A DNA stretch of 33,843 bases from an uncultured Acinetobacter sp. (lineage in GTDB: Bacteria; Pseudomonadota; Gammaproteobacteria; Pseudomonadales; Moraxellaceae). The position numbers and the translations under genes are program-made. The notes below the pieces were generated by a model. That model saw only the letters and a program-made list of their open reading frames with translations, was not told the DNA's origin and did not search any database. This document shows, piece by piece, positions 25,115-33,843 of the stretch; position 1 is the stretch's first letter; every line of letters begins with the position of its first letter. The DNA lies in assembly GCF_947626835.1 (NCBI RefSeq), contig NZ_CANQTS010000026.1, forward strand, positions 1-33,843, given 5' to 3'.

Positions 25115-26112
25115 TTTCATTGACAGAGATTTTACTCATCGGGCAACGCCTATATACCCAAAATTTCTTGGTGATGGAAACCATGCTTGCAGTGGCATTT
25201 TACTATGTCTTGATTGTGACGCTGTTTGGTTGGTTGATTCATTGGTTTGAAAGAAAAATTGATATTAGCCAACGTAAGCCCGGCTTATTAAATCAAGATG
25301 ATCCTTTGTATCAGCTCCCTCAAGCATCGGTACGTGCTCGTAAAGAACTCAGTACACAACGTACAGGGGAATATGCTTTAGAAGCACTCAATATTCATAA
25401 GTCATATGGTCAACAACAGGTATTAAAAGGCATTGATCTGCAAGTGAAATGGGGTGAAGTCATTTCAATTATTGGACCCTCTGGTTCTGGCAAAACCACT
25501 TTTATTCGGACTTTAAATGGTTTAGAAAAATTAGATCACGGCACCGTCAATCTGTTGGGTCAGCCATTTTTAAAAGACCAAGAGTTAACCGAAGACTCTC
25601 CAGCCTATAAACAACAAATTGTTAATGTCGGTATGGTGTTTCAAAACTTTAACTTATTTCCACATAAAACAATTTTGGAAAATGTCATGTTAGCGCCGTT
25701 ATATCATGCTATGGGAACGGTATTGGATAGCAAGATTACCGCCCTTGCGATGCTTGAAAAAGTTGGGATGAAACAACATGCCAATAAATACCCACATCAA
25801 CTTTCAGGTGGTCAACAACAGCGTGTTGCGATTGCACGTGCCTTGGCGATGCAACCCTCGATTATCTTATTTGACGAGCCCACATCAGCCCTTGATCCAG
25901 AGTTAGTCAATGAAGTGCTTAAGGTGATTGAAGAGTTGGCAAGCGAAGGTCTTACCATGATTATTGTCACCCATGAAATGCATTTTGCCTTTAAAGTGTC
26001 TGATCGTGTGGTGTTTATGGAAGGTGGGCATATTGTTTTAAATGACCATCCAGATGTCCTTAAACAAGCTGAACATCAACGTCTGGATAAATTTATTGCC
26101 AAAGCGGCTTAA
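25111..26112 (+). CDS. Amino-acid ABC transporter, last permease helix fused to ATP-binding domain (C-terminal part)
   Basis: 333 residues if started at GTG 25111, which overlaps the upstream TGA by 4 bp. Residues 1-60 (ISLTEILLIGQRLYTQNFLV, then a hydrophobic helix) are the end of a permease, not a normal ATPase start. From ~90 a complete ATPase follows: Walker A GPSGSGKT, Q-loop FQNFNLFPH, signature LSGGQQQR, Walker B IILFDEPTSALD, switch His in IIVTHEMH. It would power uptake of a polar or basic amino acid together with the upstream permease and the lipoprotein binding protein downstream. It is the second half of the frameshifted fusion described in the previous entry. A strong terminator follows. 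Confidence 0.88.
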   Translation: MISLTEILLIGQRLYTQNFLVMETMLAVAFYYVLIVTLFGWLIHWFERKIDISQRKPGLLNQDDPLYQLPQASVRARKELSTQRTGEYALEALNIHKSYGQQQVLKGIDLQVKWGEVISIIGPSGSGKTTFIRTLNGLEKLDHGTVNLLGQPFLKDQELTEDSPAYKQQIVNVGMVFQNFNLFPHKTILENVMLAPLYHAMGTVLDSKITALAMLEKVGMKQHANKYPHQLSGGQQQRVAIARALAMQPSIILFDEPTSALDPELVNEVLKVIEELASEGLTMIIVTHEMHFAFKVSDRVVFMEGGHIVLNDHPDVLKQAEHQRLDKFIAKAA

Positions 26113-26128
26113 ACCATAAACTGATGTG

Positions 26129-26157
26129 AAAAAAGTGGCCAAAATGGCTGCTTTTTT
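26129..26157 (+). terminator. Terminator after the ABC ATPase
   Basis: AAAAAAGTGGCCA / TGGCTGCTTTTTT forms a 13-bp stem with two G-U pairs and an AAA loop, ending in a T-run, 17 bp after the stop. Confidence 0.88.
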
Positions 26158-26290
26158 GTTTGTAATGCACTTAAAACAAAGGCTTTTCTTTTTATAAAGC
26201 ACTAGGTAAAAAAATCCTAATCGGATTATGGTAAAGATTATTTTATAGTTTAAATCAACAATAAATTAAAGCTAAACCATAGGATTTAAA

Positions 26291-27133
26291 ATGAAATATA
26301 ACGCGATTTTTGCCACCAGCATACTCAGTATTTTGTTATTGGCAGGTTGTGCCAAACCAGAAAACAGCACACAAGCGACCACAGCAACCGCTGCTATAAA
26401 AACATTAAATGTGGGTTCAGACTTAACTTTTCCACCCTATGAATATTTGCAAGATGGCGTACCAAGTGGGTTTAGTGTGGAAATGATGGAAAAAATTGCC
26501 CAAGTTGAGGGAGGTTATAGCACCCAATGGGTGGATACTCGTTGGGCCAATTTGATTCCAGGTCTAAAGTCGCAGAAATTTGATATTTTATTTTCTTCTA
26601 TGTACATCACTAAAGAACGTCTTGAACAAATTGATATGATTCCGTATTACAAAACCGATATTGCTTTATTGGTGCGTCAAGACTCACAGGTACTGCCACA
26701 AGGACCCAATGATCTTTGTGGTCAAGTGGTCGGGGCGATGAAAGGTACAGCCTTTGCCTCACAAGTTCAAGAAATCTCAAAAGAGCGTTGCGTGGCACAA
26801 GGCAAAGCAGCCATTACTTTACGTGAATTTGAAACCTCCCCACAAACCACGCAAGCCTTACTGGCGCGTGCGGTAAATATTCAGTACGACGATGCAGCAG
26901 TTATGATGGCAGCAGTCAAAAGTTTGCCTGAGAAAGTCAAAATTAGCTCAACCGAACAATTTTTCCCAATTGTAGGTGGCATTGGGGTGCGTAAAGGTGA
27001 TACCGCAACCTATCAAATGATTGAATCTGGCTTAAATAAACTTAAAGCCTCCGGTGATTTTGAAAAATTGCTCAATACTTATGGCCTGCAAGCCCCAACT
27101 GAAGCAGACATTGCTGCTGTAATGAACAAATAA
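26291..27133 (+). CDS. Amino-acid ABC transporter substrate-binding lipoprotein
   Basis: 280 residues. Signal peptide with lipobox LLAGC (Cys20), so it is anchored in the periplasm by lipidation. The mature part is a family 3 solute-binding protein: NVGSDLTFPPYEYLQDGVPS and GFSVEMMEKIA at the start, SSMYITKERLEQIDM in the hinge region, and VGGIGVRKGD near the end. It binds an amino acid or related compound and delivers it to the permease-ATPase encoded just upstream. AGGA (26281-26284) lies 6 bp ahead of ATG 26291. A terminator separates it from the ATPase, so it has its own promoter in the 178-bp gap; a small AATCC-N5-GGATT dyad (26213-26227) there may be an operator. Co-oriented 26 bp upstream of the dioxygenase. 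Confidence 0.9.
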   Translation: MKYNAIFATSILSILLLAGCAKPENSTQATTATAAIKTLNVGSDLTFPPYEYLQDGVPSGFSVEMMEKIAQVEGGYSTQWVDTRWANLIPGLKSQKFDILFSSMYITKERLEQIDMIPYYKTDIALLVRQDSQVLPQGPNDLCGQVVGAMKGTAFASQVQEISKERCVAQGKAAITLREFETSPQTTQALLARAVNIQYDDAAVMMAAVKSLPEKVKISSTEQFFPIVGGIGVRKGDTATYQMIESGLNKLKASGDFEKLLNTYGLQAPTEADIAAVMNK

Positions 27134-27159
27134 AATAGGCGATTGGGAGAGAAAAAAAG

Positions 27160-28029
27160 ATGTTACAACAAGCACAAATTGAACAATTTCAGCGTGATGG
27201 ATTTTTGGTGGTTGAAAATGTGATGGGGCCTGAACAACTCACTGCATTACGCCATCAGCTAGAAAATTGGGTGGATGAAAGTCGAGCCTATACAGACGCC
27301 TATGGAGAAACTATAGATGGACGTGCACGTTTTGATATAGACCCAAGTGACCATAACGCTGATCATCCTGCGCTCAGACGGGTAAGTTCACCCACTGAAA
27401 TTTCAAAAGCCTATTTTGATACGGCGTTAAAGTCGGAGATGGCGTATATGGCAGGTCAATTGATTGGCGGCAGTGGCACTCGTTTTCATCATAGTAAGGT
27501 GAATGCAAAATTACCGCACACCGCCACTACCGTAAAATGGCATCAAGACTTTCCGTTTACCCCACATACCAACGATGACATGATTAACGCACTTTTGATG
27601 GTGGGTGAAGTGACCGCTGAAAATGGTCCTTTGCAAGTGATTCCCGGTAGCCATAAAGGCGAATTATTTAATCATTGGCAAGATGGGCGCTTTAGTGGCA
27701 AAGTTGAAGATTGGGTTGAAGCACAGCAGTGTCAAAACTATGTATCCTGTACCGGTGCTGCAGGTTCGGTGTGTTTTATGCACACGCGTTTATTGCATGC
27801 ATCCGGTGCCAACCATACTCAATTGCCACGTTATTTGTTTATTAGTGTCTATGCAGCCGAAGATGCCGTGGCACTCTCAGATAATCCATTGCCGAGTATT
27901 CATCAAGGGCAATTGGTATATGGCCGAGAAAGTGGTCAAGTTCGCATGACGGCCAATCAGTTGAAAATGCCACAAAAACCTAAAGGTGCCTCATTTTTTG
28001 TGCAACAAGCAGGGCTAGAGGTCGCATAG
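27160..28029 (+). CDS. Phytanoyl-CoA dioxygenase (PhyH) family Fe(II)/2-oxoglutarate oxygenase
   Basis: 289 residues, cytoplasmic. The iron facial triad is visible as His128 and Asp130 in KWHQDF and His213 in RLLHASG, with Arg224 placed to bind the 2-oxoglutarate carboxylate. IPGSHKGELF and AENGPLQVIPG are PhyH-family marks. It would hydroxylate the imported compound or an intermediate using O2 and 2-oxoglutarate. It is not a standard ectoine hydroxylase by motif, and bacterial members rarely act on phytanoyl-CoA, so the substrate is open. GGGAGA (27145-27150) precedes ATG 27160. It sits 26 bp after the binding protein and is followed by a strong terminator, so the two form a short operon. 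Confidence 0.88.
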   Translation: MLQQAQIEQFQRDGFLVVENVMGPEQLTALRHQLENWVDESRAYTDAYGETIDGRARFDIDPSDHNADHPALRRVSSPTEISKAYFDTALKSEMAYMAGQLIGGSGTRFHHSKVNAKLPHTATTVKWHQDFPFTPHTNDDMINALLMVGEVTAENGPLQVIPGSHKGELFNHWQDGRFSGKVEDWVEAQQCQNYVSCTGAAGSVCFMHTRLLHASGANHTQLPRYLFISVYAAEDAVALSDNPLPSIHQGQLVYGRESGQVRMTANQLKMPQKPKGASFFVQQAGLEVA

Positions 28030-28046
28030 TCTACATTCAACATAAC

Positions 28047-28069
28047 AGCCTCAATTGAGGCTCTTTTTT
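28047..28069 (+). terminator. Terminator after the PhyH dioxygenase
   Basis: Perfect palindromic stem AGCCTC-AATT-GAGGCT followed by CTTTTTT, 17 bp after the stop. Confidence 0.93.
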
Positions 28070-28273
28070 GCTATAGCAGTCGAAGATGAAACAAACCGTT
28101 TTTATACCCTGCCTTGGCTTAGTTTTAAGCCAGTGTAGGCTTGCTTGATTGGTGAAGTCAGTGTAAATAGATGAGCTCGCTCACTTTATAAACATAAATG
28201 CTAGGCTTGGTATTGGATTTACTGTAATGGGTTAAGTCACTTGCAAGCTTAGCGGCAGGACTTGCTACTCAAG

Positions 28274-29716
28274 ATGCTAAATTCCTTATTGCGCTTTCCT
28301 TTATGGTCGATTGTTCCACTTATCTGCATCTATATGCTCTTAGGGATAAGCGCACGTCATGCAGAGGTAGACCATCATGCTGCGATTGTCACATTAACAG
28401 TATTTTTAACAGCTACGTGGTTATGGATGTGTACCAAACTAGATGAAACCTATATTGCTGTTTTAGCTGTTTTTATTTTAATCACTAGTGGTACGCTTAA
28501 GGAGACAGCCTTATATGTGTCTTGGGGACAAGACATTATGTGGCTGTTAATTGCAGCTTTTGTCATTGCAGCAGGTGTGGTAAAAACAGGGATTGCCACC
28601 TATTGTTCATCTCAGCTTTTACAATATGCGCATAGCCCGCGTATGTTATGTTATACGCTCAGCCTTTTTATTGTCTTCTCGGCATTTATCATTCCGTCGA
28701 CTTCAGGTCGTGCAGCAATTATTTTGCCAATTTTTTTAGCCTTAGTTGATCGCTTAAAAGCTTATCCAAACCTGATTAAAGCATTGGCTTTATTGTGCCC
28801 ATCAATTATTTTATTGAGTGCAGTCGGTTCTTATTTTGGTGCTGGTGCACATTTAATTACCAATCAAATCTTATTGGACCAAGGCTATGCCAGTTTTAGC
28901 TTACTCAATTGGTTATACTTAGGGTTACCTTTCGCCTTGATCTCTTCATTGGCATGTACCGAACTGATTTTACGACTCTTTACTACCGCACAAGATCGAT
29001 GCTTGCCACTTAATTTATTACAACTTAAGCCACTACAACCTAGTTCAGAGCAAGTTGGCTTATCGTCTGAGCAAAAGCGTATTGTTGGTATTTTGGCTTT
29101 AATTTTGGGTTTATGGTTTTTAGAGCCATGGCATCATATCTCAGCCACCATGGTGGCCTTATTTGGTGCACTCTTGATGGCGACCCCAGGTGTTGGTTGT
29201 ATTAAGTTTTCTCATGCGATGAAAACAGTGCCTTGGTCATTGTTAATTTTTATGGCAGCAACGCTCACGATGGGAGCAGCCTTAATTCAAAGTGGTGCTG
29301 TGACGTGGCTAACACAAGCCCTTTTTACACACATAGATGCCAAACAGTGGGGCGCACCAGTGCTGTTTACCAGCGCTATGATTCTGCTGTCCTTACTGGC
29401 TCATTTATTAATCCAGTCACGCTCAGCACGTTCTGTGGTGTTAATTCCAATTGCAGTAAGCCTTGCACCACAATTTAATGTCTCTCCTATAGCAATTGCC
29501 TTTATTTCAACTGCTGCTGGTTTTTGCCATTCTTTCACTTCATCGGCAAAACCCATTGCAATTTTTCATCAAACTGAAACACAGTCTATGTTTAATTCAG
29601 AAGATTTACTGAAATTAAGCTTTTATTTAGCACCCATCATGTTTGTGTTGCTATTAATTTTTACATTCTTGATTTGGCCACTTATGGGTATGCCAATATG
29701 GATATCGACTGAATAA
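28274..29716 (+). CDS. SLC13/DASS-type di- or tricarboxylate:Na+ symporter-like permease
   Basis: About 480 residues with some twelve hydrophobic segments, an inner-membrane anion transporter. PSTSGRAAIILPIFLAL and the repeated amphipathic/hydrophobic layout fit the SLC13/ArsB superfamily; a late Ser/Ala-rich stretch (SRSARSVVLIPIAVSLAP) mirrors the first as the inverted repeat. I chose ATG 28274; TTG 28262 in the same frame would add four residues but lies only 1 bp past AGGA (28257-28260). It is followed 11 bp later by glycerate kinase, so the imported acid may be one degraded to glycerate (tartrate, tartronate, glycerate or a similar C3/C4 acid; inference). The upstream 200 bp holds no gene. 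Confidence 0.82.
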   Translation: MLNSLLRFPLWSIVPLICIYMLLGISARHAEVDHHAAIVTLTVFLTATWLWMCTKLDETYIAVLAVFILITSGTLKETALYVSWGQDIMWLLIAAFVIAAGVVKTGIATYCSSQLLQYAHSPRMLCYTLSLFIVFSAFIIPSTSGRAAIILPIFLALVDRLKAYPNLIKALALLCPSIILLSAVGSYFGAGAHLITNQILLDQGYASFSLLNWLYLGLPFALISSLACTELILRLFTTAQDRCLPLNLLQLKPLQPSSEQVGLSSEQKRIVGILALILGLWFLEPWHHISATMVALFGALLMATPGVGCIKFSHAMKTVPWSLLIFMAATLTMGAALIQSGAVTWLTQALFTHIDAKQWGAPVLFTSAMILLSLLAHLLIQSRSARSVVLIPIAVSLAPQFNVSPIAIAFISTAAGFCHSFTSSAKPIAIFHQTETQSMFNSEDLLKLSFYLAPIMFVLLLIFTFLIWPLMGMPIWISTE

Positions 29717-29727
29717 TTTGATTTTTT

Positions 29728-30942
29728 ATGTATGCTAATAGTTTGAGAAATATATTAATTTTACCAAGTGGTTTTAAAAAATCTCTAAGTGCAACGCAAG
29801 TGGCTGAAGCGATAAAAATTGGTGTGGCCAAGAGCTTGCCAGCTGCCATGATCACAGCGATTCCTATTGCCGATGGTGGAGAAGATACTGCACATATTTT
29901 AGCACAGCAGACCCAAGGTAAAATTATACCTAAAACCATTACGGGGCCTTTAGGACAGCCAATTTCATCTTATTTTGCAATGTTAGGTCAGCCCTATCAA
30001 CATGTCGCTGTGATTGAAATGGCAGCTGCTGCAGGGTTAAAACTGATTCCTTTGGAGCAACGTAACCCTATGCTCACCACAAGTTTTGGGGTGGGCGAAT
30101 TGATCAAAGCTGCACTTGCTGAAGGTGCGACACAAATTATTGTTGGTTGTGGGGATTCGGGAATCAGTGACGGAGGAATGGGTGCGTTACAAGCGCTTGG
30201 GGTCAACATTACAGATCAGGCCAGTCAAGCAGTGCAACTTGGTGGGCAAGCCTTACAACAAGTGGTACAGATTGACTATTCAAGTCTTGTTGCTCCATTA
30301 CGTGAACACAAAGTAGAAATTAAGCTGGCACTTAATCCTTTTAATATTCTGTGTGGTCCTCAAGGTGTGGCGCCTGTTTTTGGCCCGCAAAAAGGTGCCT
30401 CGCCTGATCAAGTGCAACAACTATCACAAGGCCTTGAACATTGGGCAAAGCAGCTTAAAAAAAATCATTTAAACCCAATACAAAACTTTGATTTTGCTTA
30501 TGCATCTGGTACAGGCGCATCGGGAGGGTTAGGTGCAGGTTTAGCTGCAATTGGCGCAAGCTTGTGTCCAAGATTTGAAGTATTTTTAAGTCAAGATCTT
30601 TTGGGCTATGATTTAGATGCACAAATACAGCATGCCGATCTGGTGATTACCGCGGAGGGCGCGATAGATTGTCAAACGTTGCGTGGCAAAGTCCCTGCTG
30701 AAATTGCGCGTCGGGCAGCCAAATATGATAAACCAGTGATTGCATTGGCCGGTACACTAGGAAATGAGGCGCATTGTATCTATGATATTGGCATAGATGC
30801 GATCAGTTCAATTGTGCCTCGTCCAATGTCGCTTGAACATGCTATTACTCAAAGCGAAACCCTAATGATTCAGGCCACTGAGCGTTTGATTAAAAGTGTA
30901 TTGTTAGGCATGAAAATCGCACAGCAACAACGTTGTGTTTAA
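29728..30942 (+). CDS. Glycerate kinase (GarK/GlxK family, glycerate 2-kinase)
   Basis: 404 residues. It phosphorylates D-glycerate with ATP, feeding glycolysis. Family marks: ILPSGFKKSLSATQVAEAIKIG at the N-terminus (PDSFKxSLxAxEAAxAI pattern), IPIADGGEDT, IVGCGDSGISDGGMGALQALG, NPFNILCGPQGVAPVFGPQKGA, ASGTGASGGLGAGL and the C-terminal ITAEGAIDCQTLRGKVPAEI. The gene starts 11 bp after the transporter without a clear Shine-Dalgarno, consistent with translational coupling. No tartronate semialdehyde reductase or glyoxylate carboligase lies in the window, so the upstream steps are unknown. Confidence 0.92.
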   Translation: MYANSLRNILILPSGFKKSLSATQVAEAIKIGVAKSLPAAMITAIPIADGGEDTAHILAQQTQGKIIPKTITGPLGQPISSYFAMLGQPYQHVAVIEMAAAAGLKLIPLEQRNPMLTTSFGVGELIKAALAEGATQIIVGCGDSGISDGGMGALQALGVNITDQASQAVQLGGQALQQVVQIDYSSLVAPLREHKVEIKLALNPFNILCGPQGVAPVFGPQKGASPDQVQQLSQGLEHWAKQLKKNHLNPIQNFDFAYASGTGASGGLGAGLAAIGASLCPRFEVFLSQDLLGYDLDAQIQHADLVITAEGAIDCQTLRGKVPAEIARRAAKYDKPVIALAGTLGNEAHCIYDIGIDAISSIVPRPMSLEHAITQSETLMIQATERLIKSVLLGMKIAQQQRCV

Positions 30943-31007
30943 AGTCTTTATATCGGCTTGAATACATGAGGTTTAACATAAGCGTATAAATGATATACCG
31001 CCGCCAA

Positions 31008-31047
31008 AGCTATGCACATCTTTTGCTAACGGTCGATGTGTATAGCT
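31008..31047. terminator. Possible convergent terminator hairpin
   Basis: AGCTATGCACATC (31008-31020) pairs with GATGTGTATAGCT (31035-31047) in a 13-bp stem with one G-U pair. It lies between convergent glycerate kinase and flavin monooxygenase genes. No strong T-tract follows on either strand. Confidence 0.5.
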
Positions 31048-31057
31048 GGGTTTATGT

Positions 31058-32332
31058 TTAAGCGGAATGTTTAAGTAAGTTTTTATCGGTTTGATAATCT
31101 TTATATTTACGTTGAATATCAATATGTTCGGCAATGTATTTAGCATCGTGCCATACACCCCAAATAAAGCTTGAGCCTCGGCCTGTTAAATAAGGTAAGC
31201 CTAAAAAATATACGCCACGTTGTGGTGAAATGCCTTGTTTATGAATCGGTTGATTGAATTCATTAAAGGTATCTACCTGTAGCCAACTAAAATCATAACC
31301 AAAACCTGAGGCCCAAATGACAGAGCTAATATTTTGCGCGGCTAAGTCGAGTGTTAATATCGGTTGAGTCACGCACTCAGGATCAGGCAGTAGTTGACGT
31401 GCTTGCGGCTCAGCGGGTAGATCTAAACCATTGTTTTTAATATAAGCATCGGCTTCATTATAGAAGGCCAACAGTGCACTATCAGCTTCATCTAAATTGT
31501 GTTTTAAGTTGTCTTTAAACTCAACCACTTGTCCTGCAAAAGATTGTGTACTACCGAGCAATGTGATGCCTTGTTGGGCTAACACACGAAAATCAACATT
31601 AATGCCGCCATGTGCACCACTGACTGCAAAACCCTTTAAAGGACCTGTATCACTGCGCATAAAGTCCCAACCTCCCAGTACCCCTAACCACCAAACATTG
31701 TCACGATTACGGTAAGTGCGTGGTGGACGTTCATGGCGCCCTACCGATAAGTAGACTTTTTTACCCGCCCGATTAAGCTCATCGGCAATTTGTACGCCAG
31801 ATGAACCCGCACCAATTACCAACACCCCACCTTCAGGCAGTTGCTGTGGATTTTTATATTGATCTGAGTGAATTTGATAAAATTCTGGTTGTTTGGGCGC
31901 AATTGCAGGAATAAGCGCTTTTTGAAAAGCACCAGTGGCTGACACAATATGTTGTGCGTATAGCGTTCCTTGAGATGTTTCAACGGTGTAACCGAGTTGA
32001 TTTGGGGATTTATAGACTTTATTTACACTAACCCCAGTATGAATCGGTAAATTAAACTTTTTTGCATATTGTTCGAAATACTCTGCGACTTGATCATGAT
32101 GAACAAAGGCATCGGGATCTGCATTAAATTCCATATTGGGAAAACGATCATGCCAACACGGACCATTGGCCACTAAAGAGTCCCAGCGCCGTGTACGCCA
32201 TGCTTCGGCAATACGATTTTTTTCTAACACCACATGTGAGATGCCTAAGCGAGTTAAATGTTCACTCATCGCAACACCCGCTTGGCCTGCGCCAACCACC
32301 AACGTATCAATATTTAAATGATCTAATTTCAT
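31058..32332 (-). CDS. Flavin-dependent monooxygenase (FMO/CzcO-like NAD(P)/FAD oxidoreductase)
   Basis: 424 residues, cytoplasmic. Two dinucleotide folds are visible: FAD site GAGQAG (14-19) and NAD(P)H site GAGSSG (173-178). ERPPRTYRNRD and the C-terminal GVYFLGLPYLTGRGSSFIWG are features of FMO-like and CzcO-annotated oxidoreductases. It likely oxygenates a soft nucleophile (N or S) or a ketone, with FAD and NADPH; the strict FMO identity motif FxGxxxHxxx(Y/F) is not clear, so a narrower name is not justified. It stands alone on the minus strand, convergent with glycerate kinase and divergent from the formaldehyde dehydrogenase gene (288 bp spacer). Confidence 0.85.
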   Translation of the reverse strand: MKLDHLNIDTLVVGAGQAGVAMSEHLTRLGISHVVLEKNRIAEAWRTRRWDSLVANGPCWHDRFPNMEFNADPDAFVHHDQVAEYFEQYAKKFNLPIHTGVSVNKVYKSPNQLGYTVETSQGTLYAQHIVSATGAFQKALIPAIAPKQPEFYQIHSDQYKNPQQLPEGGVLVIGAGSSGVQIADELNRAGKKVYLSVGRHERPPRTYRNRDNVWWLGVLGGWDFMRSDTGPLKGFAVSGAHGGINVDFRVLAQQGITLLGSTQSFAGQVVEFKDNLKHNLDEADSALLAFYNEADAYIKNNGLDLPAEPQARQLLPDPECVTQPILTLDLAAQNISSVIWASGFGYDFSWLQVDTFNEFNQPIHKQGISPQRGVYFLGLPYLTGRGSSFIWGVWHDAKYIAEHIDIQRKYKDYQTDKNLLKHSA

Positions 32333-33730
<1,398 letters not shown>

Positions 33731-33780
33731 ACGTATAAGTCTAAGATTATCTTATAAGACTTGTTGAACCCGAATCATGG

Positions 33781-33818
33781 ATAAGCCTAGTTTTACATTG
33801 TTGTAAATTGAGGCTTAT
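33781..33818. terminator. Hairpin at the right edge, possible terminator
   Basis: ATAAGCCT (33781-33788) and AGGCTTAT (33811-33818) pair, with an inner TTTTACA / TTGTAAA extension, 50 bp after the dehydrogenase stop. There is no good T-tract, so the role is uncertain. Confidence 0.45.
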
Positions 33819-33843
33819 TCTGATGGCAGATTTGATAAGCACA

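Noticed and set aside
27160..28029. Ectoine hydroxylase (EctD) or ectoine-use locus
   Set aside because: The PhyH motif region does not match EctD, and no ectABC, eutD/E or doe genes are present.
28086..28148. 20-residue lipoprotein-like micro-frame (MKQTVFIPCLGLVLSQCRLA)
   Set aside because: No Shine-Dalgarno, no mature domain and no lipobox consensus; chance is the simplest explanation.

Overview
The window is low-GC, gene-dense gammaproteobacterial chromosome, most likely Acinetobacter or a close Moraxellaceae relative. I infer this from gene content: a Bap/VCBS-type type I secreted adhesin, a fused indolepyruvate ferredoxin oxidoreductase, an MHS transporter beside a PAS-LuxR regulator, and a class III alcohol dehydrogenase. 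I see no rRNA, tRNA, CRISPR array or intact insertion sequence.

Region 1 (1-3597) is the C-terminal part of a giant repetitive surface adhesin, cut by the left window edge. It has nearly identical 99-residue helical repeats, three alternating Ig-like/VCBS-like module pairs, a type I secretion C-terminal target domain and a strong terminator.

Region 2 (3692-12889) is the most unusual part. A tight four-gene plus-strand operon encodes an alpha/alpha-toroid-like protein, a 1064-residue fusion (MurF-like ligase, catalytically degenerate D-Ala-D-Ala-carboxypeptidase-like domain, CapA-like domain), an unrecognised beta-rich protein and an alpha/beta hydrolase. It converges on a two-gene minus-strand unit for a secreted metzincin protease and a TagE/TarM-type glycosyltransferase. 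I infer a system that builds, tailors or attaches a surface polymer, possibly connected with the adhesin next door. No such pathway is known to me.

Region 3 (12890-19321) holds a gap with gene debris and a perfect AT-rich dyad, the indolepyruvate ferredoxin oxidoreductase, a paired inverted DnaA-box motif, an MHS transporter and a divergent PAS-LuxR regulator with a dyad in its leader.

Region 4 (19334-28069) starts with a meso-diaminopimelate dehydrogenase and a decayed 0.84 kb gap. A coherent amino-compound uptake and catabolism block follows: RidA, DUF1028, LysR, M20 deacylase, a permease-ATPase ABC transporter broken by a frameshift, a lipoprotein binding protein and a PhyH-type dioxygenase. 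The substrate is unknown.

Region 5 (28070-33843) has an SLC13-type carboxylate transporter coupled to glycerate kinase, a convergent flavin monooxygenase and glutathione-dependent formaldehyde dehydrogenase.
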